Under the pieces are notes generated by a model. That model did no database searches. It had not been told where the DNA came from and saw only the letters and a list, made by a program, of their open reading frames with translations. The position numbers and the translations under genes are program-made. From Mycolicibacterium iranicum (GTDB lineage Bacteria; Actinomycetota; Actinomycetes; Mycobacteriales; Mycobacteriaceae), in contig NZ_JACHVU010000020.1 of the NCBI RefSeq assembly GCF_014190915.1, positions 1-59,213 on the forward strand: DNA of 59,213 nucleotides. The letters run 5' to 3'. Below, in pieces: positions 16,690-23,487 of the stretch (its first letter is position 1; every line of letters starts with the position of its first letter).

Positions 16690-16971
16690 ATGGCCAGCAA
16701 CGCGATCGGAATGATCGAGACCAAGGGGTACGTCGCAGCACTCGCTGCCGCCGACGCCATGGTCAAGGCCGCCAACGTCACCATCACCGACCGCCAGCAG
16801 GTCGGCGACGGCCTGGTGGCCGTCATCGTGACCGGCGAGGTCGGCGCGGTCAAGGCCGCCACCGAGGCCGGCGCCGAATCCGCTTCGCAGGTAGGCGAAC
16901 TCATCAGTGTGCACGTCATCCCCCGGCCGCACAGCGAGCTCGGCGCACACTTTTCCGTCTCCGCCCAGTAG
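16690..16971 (+). CDS. Microcompartment major shell hexamer protein (BMC-H)
   Basis: A 93-residue canonical BMC-domain protein, the main tile of the shell facets. The start ASNAIGMIETKGYVAALAAA and the middle VGAVKAATEAGAESA are classic for the family, and the C-terminal part SVHVIPRPHSELG matches the PduA/EutM group. The expected pore-loop region is around residues 37-42 (QVGDGL). It has its own strong ribosome site after a 59-base gap. It is the only BMC-H gene in the locus, so one protein should form all hexameric tiles. Confidence 0.97.
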   Translation: MASNAIGMIETKGYVAALAAADAMVKAANVTITDRQQVGDGLVAVIVTGEVGAVKAATEAGAESASQVGELISVHVIPRPHSELGAHFSVSAQ

Positions 16972-16980
16972 TCTCCGACA

Positions 16981-17646
16981 GTGGCATCGCCCAAGCCCGT
17001 CACCGACGCACCGACGCGGACCGACATCAGGGTCTACCTGCTCGTCGAGGACCTGCAGCAGCAGTTCGCGGCCTACCTCGGCACCCCGACGCGGGCGCGT
17101 GGATACCCGCCCTACACGGGTGAGCACGCGCTCATCGTCGAGGTGTCGCCGGCACTCGCCATTGAACGTGTCATCGACCTCGCGCTGCGGGAGGTTCCCG
17201 GCATCCAGCCCGGAATCCTTTACGTGGAACGCCAGTTCGGCGTGCTGGAGATTCATTCGGGCAACCTCGCCGACGTGCGGCGGGCCGGCGAGGCCATCCT
17301 GTCGGGCACCCAGAGCTCGGCGTCCGATCAGCTGCGTCCGCGGGTGCTCTACCACGACGTCATCGAGGACATCACCGACCAGCACGCGGTGATCCTGAAC
17401 CGCAACCGGCAGGCGTCGATGGTGCTGCCCGGACAGTCACTGCTCGTCTACGAGATGACGCCCGCGTTGTTCGCCGCGGTCGCGGCCAACGAGGCCGAGC
17501 GCGCCGCACCCGGGCTCACCCTGGTCGACGTGCAGATGATCGGCGCCGCGGGGCGGCTCTACATCAGCGGCAGCACCGACGACGTGGTCACCGCGCGTGA
17601 CCGCATCACCACGGTGCTCGCCGGCATCGAGGGGAGGGACCATTGA
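16981..17646 (+). CDS. Microcompartment shell protein, tandem BMC-domain trimer (BMC-T), second copy
   Basis: A 221-residue paralogue of the BMC-T at 15289. The two share ERQFGVLEIH, LNRNRQASMVLPGQSL, NEAERAA and MIGAAGRLYISGS, but they differ through the N-terminal half and this copy carries about 15 extra N-terminal residues and a GYPPYTGEHA insertion. That insertion would fall in the first BMC repeat, so the pores probably differ. GTG 16981 is 9 bases after the BMC-H stop. The stop overlaps the kinase start (TTGA). Confidence 0.9.
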   Translation: MASPKPVTDAPTRTDIRVYLLVEDLQQQFAAYLGTPTRARGYPPYTGEHALIVEVSPALAIERVIDLALREVPGIQPGILYVERQFGVLEIHSGNLADVRRAGEAILSGTQSSASDQLRPRVLYHDVIEDITDQHAVILNRNRQASMVLPGQSLLVYEMTPALFAAVAANEAERAAPGLTLVDVQMIGAAGRLYISGSTDDVVTARDRITTVLAGIEGRDH

Positions 17647-18626
17647 TCGCTGACGACGCGGCGGTCGCCGAACGCGCACTGGAAGCCTTCGACCTTCCCC
17701 AAGGGTCCACGCTGCGCCTGCTCAACCTGTCCGAGAACGCCACCTACGCCGTCGAGGAACCCGGCACCGGACATCGCTCGATCCTTCGGGTGCATCGCAA
17801 GGACTACCACCGCGCCGACCAGATCGAGTCCGAACTGATGTGGCTCGACGCGCTGCACCGCGACAGCGACATCACCGTGCCGGTCGTGCTGCCCGCCAGG
17901 GACGGCCGCCGTGTGGTCACCGTCGACGACGAAGGCAGCGAACGCTATGTCGTGCACTTCGAGATGGTGCCCGGCGCCGAGCCCGACGAAGAGACCCTGA
18001 CTTCCACGGACTTCCACACCCTGGGGTGCATCACCGCCGCGCTGCACGACCACGCGCGCAGCTGGACGCGGCCCGCCGGGTTCAGCCGCTTCGCCTGGGA
18101 TTGGGAGCACAGTCTGGGCGACGCACCGCGCTGGGGCCGATGGCGCGACGCGGTCGGGGTGGGGACCGCCGAGGCCGACGTGCTCGACCGGGCGCAAACG
18201 ATGCTGCAGCGCCGCCTCGCCGACTACGGCACCGGGCCCGACACGTTCGGGCTGGTGCATGCCGACCTGCGGTTGGCCAACCTGCTGGTCGACGGTGACA
18301 CCATCACGGTCATCGATTTCGACGACTGCGGGTTCGGCTGGTACTTCTACGATTTCGGCACCGCGGTCTCGTTCTTCGAAGACCATCCGTCCGTGCCGGA
18401 ATGGCAGGACGCCTGGGTCACCGGCTACCGCACCCGGCGCCCGTTCACCTCGGCCGACGAGGACATGCTGGCGTCGTTCGTGCTGCTGCGACGGCTCCTC
18501 CTGCTGGCCTGGATGGGCACCCACAGCCACTCCAAGGAATCCCAGGCCATCTCCGTCACCTACGCCGCGGGCAGCTGTGCGCTCGCCGAACGCTACCTGT
18601 CCTCCGAAGGCCGTCGTCTGACCTGA
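17643..18626 (+). CDS. Aminoglycoside-phosphotransferase-fold kinase of the RMM locus (probable amino-alcohol kinase)
   Basis: A 327-residue kinase of the APH/choline kinase fold. The catalytic loop is VHADLRLANLL (Asp208, Asn213), followed by the metal-binding VIDFDDCGFGW (Asp225). An N-terminal ATP-lobe Lys is probably in SILRVHRKD. In the proposed RMM pathway it phosphorylates 1-amino-2-propanol, giving the substrate for the PLP phospho-lyase (inference). The start is TTG at 17643, overlapping the BMC-T stop, an unusual but well-supported choice because the frame and overlap fit exactly. No targeting peptide is visible. Confidence 0.87.
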   Translation: MIADDAAVAERALEAFDLPQGSTLRLLNLSENATYAVEEPGTGHRSILRVHRKDYHRADQIESELMWLDALHRDSDITVPVVLPARDGRRVVTVDDEGSERYVVHFEMVPGAEPDEETLTSTDFHTLGCITAALHDHARSWTRPAGFSRFAWDWEHSLGDAPRWGRWRDAVGVGTAEADVLDRAQTMLQRRLADYGTGPDTFGLVHADLRLANLLVDGDTITVIDFDDCGFGWYFYDFGTAVSFFEDHPSVPEWQDAWVTGYRTRRPFTSADEDMLASFVLLRRLLLLAWMGTHSHSKESQAISVTYAAGSCALAERYLSSEGRRLT

Positions 18627-18659
18627 GTCCCGCCCCAGCCAATCCGAAAGGCATCACCC

Positions 18660-19439
18660 ATGTTCAATTCGTTGCAGGGCCGCTCGGCCGTCGTCACCGG
18701 CGGAAGCAAGGGCATCGGCCGCGGCATCGCCGAGACGTTCGCCAAGGCCGGTGTCAACGTCGTGATCACCGGACGCAACCAGGCCGACATCGACGCCACC
18801 GTCGCTGACCTCGGCGGCCTCCCGGGCACGGTCACCGGCGTCGCTGCCGACGTCACGAGCCCCGAGGACTGCCGCCGGGTCGTACAGACCGCGGTCGAGC
18901 GCAACGGCGGCCTCGACATCGTCTGCCCGAACGCCGGGATCTTCCCGTCCGGACGGCTGCAGGAGCTCACGCCCGAAGACATCGACCAGGTCATCGGCGT
19001 GAACTTCAAGGGCACCGTGTACATCGTGCAGGCCGCGCTCGACCCGCTGACCGCCAGCGGACACGGACGCGTGATCATCACCTCGTCGATCACCGGACCG
19101 GTCACCGGATTCCCCGGCTGGTCGCACTACGGCGCCAGCAAGGCCGCGCAGCTCGGCTTCCTGCGCACCGCCGCCATCGAATTGGCGCCGAAGAAGATCA
19201 CGGTGAACGCGGTGCTGCCCGGCAACATCATCACCGAGGGGCTCGTCGAGATGGGCCAGACCTACATGGACCAGATGGCCGCGGCGGTTCCCCAGGGTCG
19301 GCTCGGTGGTGTCGCCGACATCGGCAACGCCGCGCTGTTCTTCGCCACCGACGAGGCCGCCTACATCACCGGTCAGTCGCTCATCGTCGACGGCGGACAG
19401 ATTCTTCCCGAATCGCCCGAGGCCCTCGCCGATCTGTGA
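18660..19439 (+). CDS. SDR dehydrogenase, probable 1-amino-2-propanol dehydrogenase / aminoacetone reductase
   Basis: A 259-residue classical short-chain dehydrogenase. The cofactor motif is TGGSKGIG (13-20), NAG at 91-93, catalytic Ser near 142-143 (ITSSITG), Tyr157 and Lys161 (YGASK). Its place and family correspond to the NAD(H)-dependent S-1-amino-2-propanol dehydrogenase described from the M. smegmatis RMM locus; substrate here is inferred. Besides making the amino alcohol from aminoacetone, it could recycle the NADH produced by the aldehyde dehydrogenase. ATG 18660 follows a 33-base gap with GAAAGG upstream. Confidence 0.88.
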   Translation: MFNSLQGRSAVVTGGSKGIGRGIAETFAKAGVNVVITGRNQADIDATVADLGGLPGTVTGVAADVTSPEDCRRVVQTAVERNGGLDIVCPNAGIFPSGRLQELTPEDIDQVIGVNFKGTVYIVQAALDPLTASGHGRVIITSSITGPVTGFPGWSHYGASKAAQLGFLRTAAIELAPKKITVNAVLPGNIITEGLVEMGQTYMDQMAAAVPQGRLGGVADIGNAALFFATDEAAYITGQSLIVDGGQILPESPEALADL

Positions 19440-19455
19440 GGCACGTACCCTAAAT

Positions 19456-19468
19456 TTGGTAGTACCAA
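19456..19468. promoter_or_regulatory. Palindrome TTGGTAGTACCAA, candidate operator before gntR
   Basis: TTGGTA and TACCAA are perfect 6-bp arms around a central G, 22 bases before the GTG of the GntR gene. The same core occurs in the divergent gap at 12346-12358. Its position between the SDR stop and the regulator start suggests autoregulation from an internal promoter or road-block control. Confidence 0.75.
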
Positions 19469-19489
19469 TTCGGTAGGTCAGGAGGTCCG

Positions 19490-20254
19490 GTGCCGACGCA
19501 AACAGAAGAGCTGCGCCGCCGGATCGTCGCCGACATCAACGCGGGGGTCCCGGGCACGAAGCTGGGCAGCGAGCGCGAGCTCGCCGAGCACTACCGGACC
19601 AGCCGGTCGAGCCTACGGCAGGTGCTTGCCGCGCTGGAGGAGGCCGGGCTGATCGACCGGGTCATCGGCCGGGCGGGCGGCATCTTCATCAGCCACGGTC
19701 AGGTGCAGCGCAGCCTCGCCGACGTGGTCGGGGTGCCGGCCTTCCTGGCCAGCCAGGGTTACGTCGCCGGAACGAGGGTGCTGTCGACCAAGATCGGCGC
19801 GCCCGACGCGACGACGCAGCAGGCGCTCGGTATCTCCGCCGACGATTTCGTCATCGAGATCCAGCGGGTGCGGCTCGCCGACGGATCGCCGATCTCTTTG
19901 GAGCTCGCGCAGTTCCCCGCCGACGCATTTCCCGGCCTGCTCGAAGAGCAGCTCGGTGGGTCTCTGTACGAGATCCTGGAGAAGCGCTACGGGCTGGTCA
20001 CCGCACGCGCCGACGAGCACATCGAAGCGGTGAATGCGACGCCCGAGGAAGCGCACCTGCTGGGTATCAAGCCGAAGTCCGCCCTGCTGCTGATCACGCG
20101 CGTCACCTACGACCAGACCGACACCGCGTGCGAGTTCTCCCGCGACCTGTTCCGCGGTGACCGCACGCGGCTGGCCGTGACGGCGCAGGGCCGTGGCGTC
20201 GGTGTGCAGCCCTCGGTGACGGCGGCGTCGGTGGTGCTGCAGAGTCAACCGTGA
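19490..20254 (+). CDS. GntR-family transcriptional regulator, HutC/UTRA type
   Basis: A 254-residue regulator. Residues about 1-70 are a winged helix-turn-helix (RRRIVADINAG, SERELAEHYRTSRSSLRQVL, LEEAGLIDRVIGRAGGIF). The rest is a UTRA ligand-binding domain (GTRVLSTKIGAPDA, the ISLELAQFP strand, TACEFSRDLFRGDRTRL). It closes the microcompartment operon and is the obvious candidate to bind the two TTGGYANTACCAA palindromes. The ligand may be an amino alcohol, its phosphate or propanediol (inference). GTG 19490 follows AGGAGG at -10, a strong ribosome site. Confidence 0.92.
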   Translation: MPTQTEELRRRIVADINAGVPGTKLGSERELAEHYRTSRSSLRQVLAALEEAGLIDRVIGRAGGIFISHGQVQRSLADVVGVPAFLASQGYVAGTRVLSTKIGAPDATTQQALGISADDFVIEIQRVRLADGSPISLELAQFPADAFPGLLEEQLGGSLYEILEKRYGLVTARADEHIEAVNATPEEAHLLGIKPKSALLLITRVTYDQTDTACEFSRDLFRGDRTRLAVTAQGRGVGVQPSVTAASVVLQSQP

Positions 20255-20306
20255 TGAGCGCTTGCGCGAAGAACCGAAGATGCTGATGAGCGCTTGCGCG
20301 AAGAAC
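20252..20306. repeat. Direct repeat, two perfect 23-bp copies at 32-bp spacing
   Basis: A 23-base unit beginning TGATGAGCGCTTGCGCG occurs at 20252-20274 and again at 20284-20306. The first copy begins on the last bases of the GntR stop codon. Each unit contains the small palindrome GCGC-TT-GCGC. It fills almost all of the gap between gntR and gluQ and looks like a dispersed intergenic word that has been duplicated. Confidence 0.75.
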
Positions 20307-20314
20307 AGACGGCC

Positions 20315-21187
20315 GTGAGCGCAGGCCGGTTCGCGCCGAGCCCGTCGGCGGACCTGCACATCGGCAATCTGCGCACCGCGCTGTTGGCCTGGCTGTTCGC
20401 GCGCTCCACGGGCAGGCGGTTCCTCATGCGCGTCGAGGATCTCGACGACCGCGCCCACGCGGACATCGCCGACCGCCAGCTCGCCGACCTCGCCGCCCTG
20501 GGCATCGACTGGGACGGGCCCGCCACCCGGCAGACGTCGCACCCGCAGCGCTACGACGCCGTCGTACGGACTCTCGACGAGCGCGGCCTGCTGTTCGAAT
20601 GCTTCTGCACGAGAAGAGATATCGCGCAGGCGCCGCGGGCGCCGCACGCCCCCGAGGGCGCCTACCCCGGTACCTGCCGCGACCTCACCGCGGCCGAGCG
20701 CGCCGCCCGGCGTGCGGAGACCGGCCGTCCGCCTGCGCTGAGGTTGCGCACCGACACCGTCGAGTTCACCGTTCACGACGTCCTGCACGGCGACTACACC
20801 GGGCTGGTCGACGACTTCGTGGTGCGCCGCGGCGACGGGGTGCCGGCCTACAACCTCGCCGTCGTCGTCGACGATGCGGCCGCGGGAGTGGACCAGGTGG
20901 TGCGCGGCGACGATCTGCTGTCGTCCTCGCCGCGGCAGGGCTATCTCGCCGAGTTGCTCGGCCACCCCCTTCCCTCGTATGCCCACGTGCCGCTGGTCCT
21001 CAACGACGCCGGGGTGCGGTTGGCCAAGCGCGACGGCGCCGTCACGCTCGCCGAGATCGGCGTCGACGAAGCCCTGGCGCAGATCGCTGATTCCCTGGGC
21101 TATCGGGCCCGGTCACCGGTGGGGATGCTGGAGGAATTCGACCCGGTGCGGTTACCTCGCGCACCCTGGGTATACCGGCCCGGGTGA
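20315..21187 (+). CDS. gluQ: Glutamyl-Q tRNA(Asp) synthetase
   Basis: A 290-residue truncated glutamyl-tRNA synthetase paralogue that attaches glutamate to the queuosine base of tRNA-Asp. The HIGH-class motif is RFAPSPSADLHIGNLRTALL, and the second class I motif is degenerate (LAKRDGAVTL). The zinc region begins ECFCTRRDI, with another Cys in GTCRDL. It ends after the catalytic core without the anticodon-binding domain, as the family does. GTG 20315 is chosen because the conserved first strand begins at once. A tRNA-guanine transglycosylase gene is present at 35169. Confidence 0.93.
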   Translation: MSAGRFAPSPSADLHIGNLRTALLAWLFARSTGRRFLMRVEDLDDRAHADIADRQLADLAALGIDWDGPATRQTSHPQRYDAVVRTLDERGLLFECFCTRRDIAQAPRAPHAPEGAYPGTCRDLTAAERAARRAETGRPPALRLRTDTVEFTVHDVLHGDYTGLVDDFVVRRGDGVPAYNLAVVVDDAAAGVDQVVRGDDLLSSSPRQGYLAELLGHPLPSYAHVPLVLNDAGVRLAKRDGAVTLAEIGVDEALAQIADSLGYRARSPVGMLEEFDPVRLPRAPWVYRPG

Positions 21188-21231
21188 GCAGAACCCTTGG
21201 GCGGAGCCGCCCCGGTTGCTACCGTCCGGCG

Positions 21232-22701
21232 ATGCGCTACCCACGAACAGTCCTGCTGGCGGTGCTCGCAGCGCTGGCGGTCCTGCTGACGTCGTGCGGG
21301 TCCGGGCAGAGCGGGGGTGAGAATCCCGTCGAGTCGAGCGGTGTCCTGCGCGTCGGCACCGAGGGTGTGTACGCCCCGTTCAGCTACCACGACCCGGCGA
21401 CCGGTCAGCTCACCGGCTACGACGTGGACGTCGCACGTGCGGTCGGCGAAAAGCTGGGTGCGAACGTCGAATTCGTCGAGACACCGTGGGACTCGATGTT
21501 CGCCGCGCTGGAGGCCAACCGATTCGACGTGGTGGCCAACCAGGTGACCATCACCCCCGAACGGCAGGAGAAGTACGACCTCTCGGAGCCCTACTCGATC
21601 GGTGAGGGCGTCGTCGTCACCCGCGCGGGCGACAACTCGATCACCTCGCTGGCCGACATCAGGGGCAAGCGCGCGGCCCAGAACACCACGAGCAACTGGG
21701 CGCAGGTCGCCCGGGACAACGGCGCGCAGATCGAATCCGTCGAGGGCCTCACCCAGGCGATGGCTCTGCTGAGCCAGGGGCGGGTCGACGTCGTGGTCAA
21801 CGACAGCCTCTCGATCTACGCCTACCTCGCCGAGACCAACGACACCGCGGTGAAGATCGCCGCGACGACCGGGGAGAAGAGCGAGCAGGGTTTCGCCGCC
21901 CGCAAGAACAGCGGGCTACTCGAAGATCTCGACGCGGCGATCGAGGAGCTCAGGGCCGACGGGACGCTGGCCGAGATCTCGCAGAAGTACCTGAAGGCCA
22001 ACGCCTCCGGCGGTGCGGACGCCCCCGCGGCGCAGCCCCGCTCGGCGTGGCAGCTCGTCCTCGACAACCTGTGGCCGCTGGCGAAAGCGGCGCTGACAGC
22101 CACCATTCCGCTGACGATCATCAGCTTCGTCATCGGCCTGGTGATCGCGCTCGGTGTCGCGTTGGCGCGGCTGTCGTCGAACCTGGTGCTGTCGAACGTC
22201 GCCCGCTTCTACATCTCCGTCATCCGCGGGACGCCGCTGCTGGTGCAGCTGTTCATCGTGTTCTTCGCGCTGCCCGAGTTCGGCGTCAGGATCGACCCGT
22301 TCCCGGCGGCGGTGATCGCGTTCTCGCTCAACGTCGGCGGGTACGCCGCCGAGATCATTCGCTCGGCGATCCAGAGCATCCCGAAGGGGCAGTGGGAGGC
22401 CGCCGAGACGATCGGGCTGAACTACGCCGGGACGTTGCGGCGCATCATCCTGCCCCAGGCCACGCGGGTTGCGGTGCCGCCGCTGTCGAACACGTTGATC
22501 TCCCTGGTCAAGGACACCTCGCTGGCATCGACGATCCTGGTGACCGAACTGTTGCGGCAGGCCCAGATCATCGCCGCGCCGACGTTCGAGTTCTTCGCGC
22601 TCTACGGCACCGCCGCCGTCTACTACTGGGTGATCTGCCTGGTGCTGTCGTTCGGGCAGGCCCGCTTCGAACACCGACTCGAGAGGTACGTGGCCCGATG
22701 A
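21232..22701 (+). CDS. Polar amino-acid ABC transporter, fused lipoprotein binding domain and permease
   Basis: A 489-residue fusion. It starts with a lipoprotein signal (LAALAVLLTSCGSG, lipobox Cys near 22). A family 3 solute-binding domain follows to about residue 265 (LRVGTEGVYAPFSYHD, GYDVDVARAVGEKLG, TPWDSMFAALEANRFD). A HisM/GlnP-type permease domain fills the rest, with RGTPLLVQLFIVFFALPEF and the EAA loop QWEAAETIGLNYAGTLRRII. Fusion of binding protein and permease is known in the glutamine/arginine group. ATG 21232 is preferred to GTG 21184. It overlaps the ATPase gene by 4 bases. Confidence 0.93.
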   Translation: MRYPRTVLLAVLAALAVLLTSCGSGQSGGENPVESSGVLRVGTEGVYAPFSYHDPATGQLTGYDVDVARAVGEKLGANVEFVETPWDSMFAALEANRFDVVANQVTITPERQEKYDLSEPYSIGEGVVVTRAGDNSITSLADIRGKRAAQNTTSNWAQVARDNGAQIESVEGLTQAMALLSQGRVDVVVNDSLSIYAYLAETNDTAVKIAATTGEKSEQGFAARKNSGLLEDLDAAIEELRADGTLAEISQKYLKANASGGADAPAAQPRSAWQLVLDNLWPLAKAALTATIPLTIISFVIGLVIALGVALARLSSNLVLSNVARFYISVIRGTPLLVQLFIVFFALPEFGVRIDPFPAAVIAFSLNVGGYAAEIIRSAIQSIPKGQWEAAETIGLNYAGTLRRIILPQATRVAVPPLSNTLISLVKDTSLASTILVTELLRQAQIIAAPTFEFFALYGTAAVYYWVICLVLSFGQARFEHRLERYVAR

Positions 22702-23462
22702 CGACGAGCGTGGAGAACAGGATCGTCGCCAGCGACGTCCGCAAGTCCTTCGGTGAGCTGCAGGTCCTCAAGGGTGTCTCGTTCAGCGTGCCCCGTGGGA
22801 CGGCCACGGCGGTGATCGGGCCCTCTGGTTCCGGCAAGACGACCCTGCTGCGCGCCCTGAACGCGCTCGACGTGCCGGATGCGGGCGTGATCCAGGTCGG
22901 CGACGTCGAGATCGACTTCGCCTCGCCGGTGCCGAAGGATCAGCTGCGCCGCTACCGCGCCCAGAGCGGCTTCGTGTTCCAGTCACACAACCTGTTCCCG
23001 CACAAGACCGTTCTGCAGAACGTGACCGAGGGACCGCTGGTGGCGCAGAAGCGGCCGCGCGACGAGGTCGAGGCCGAGGCGGCCGAGCTGCTCGACCAGG
23101 TCGGGCTGCGCGACAAGCGCGACCGCTACCCGTTCCAGCTCTCGGGTGGCCAGCAGCAACGCGTCGGCATCGCCCGCGCGCTGGCGCTGCGCCCGAAAGT
23201 GGTGCTGTTCGACGAGCCCACCTCGGCCCTGGACCCTGAGCTCGTCGGCGAGGTACTCGGGGTCATCAAGGATCTCGCCGTGCAGGGCTGGACCCTGATG
23301 GTGGTCACCCATGAGATCCAGTTCGCCCGGCAGGTTTCCGATCAGGTGCTGTTCACCGATCAGGGCGTGATCCTCGAGCAGGGGCCGCCGGCCGCGGTGA
23401 TCGGGGAGCCGAAAGAGGAGCGGACGCGCCAGTTCTTGCAGCGAATCCTCAACCCGCTGTAG
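22698..23462 (+). CDS. Polar amino-acid ABC transporter ATPase
   Basis: A 254-residue ABC ATPase of the GlnQ/HisP type. Walker A is GPSGSGKTTLL, Q-loop FVFQSHNLFPHKTV, signature LSGGQQQRVGIARALAL, Walker B VVLFDEPTSALDPE and switch His in MVVTHEIQFAR. Start ATG 22698 overlaps the permease stop (ATGA). Together with the fused gene upstream it makes a complete importer with only two genes. Confidence 0.95.
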   Translation: MTTSVENRIVASDVRKSFGELQVLKGVSFSVPRGTATAVIGPSGSGKTTLLRALNALDVPDAGVIQVGDVEIDFASPVPKDQLRRYRAQSGFVFQSHNLFPHKTVLQNVTEGPLVAQKRPRDEVEAEAAELLDQVGLRDKRDRYPFQLSGGQQQRVGIARALALRPKVVLFDEPTSALDPELVGEVLGVIKDLAVQGWTLMVVTHEIQFARQVSDQVLFTDQGVILEQGPPAAVIGEPKEERTRQFLQRILNPL

Positions 23463-23487
23463 GGGCGGCCGTGAGAAGGTGTCGATC

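Noticed and set aside
10715..20254. Locus as a classical Pdu or Eut microcompartment
   Set aside because: There is no EutBC ammonia lyase, and the kinase, class III PLP enzyme, SDR and GntR set is that of RMM loci. Only the divergent operon is Pdu-like.
10715..20254. Recent horizontal transfer of the microcompartment block
   Set aside because: GC content, GTG use and gene packing look the same as in the flanks, and no integrase, transposase or tRNA border is seen, so transfer cannot be claimed from this sequence.
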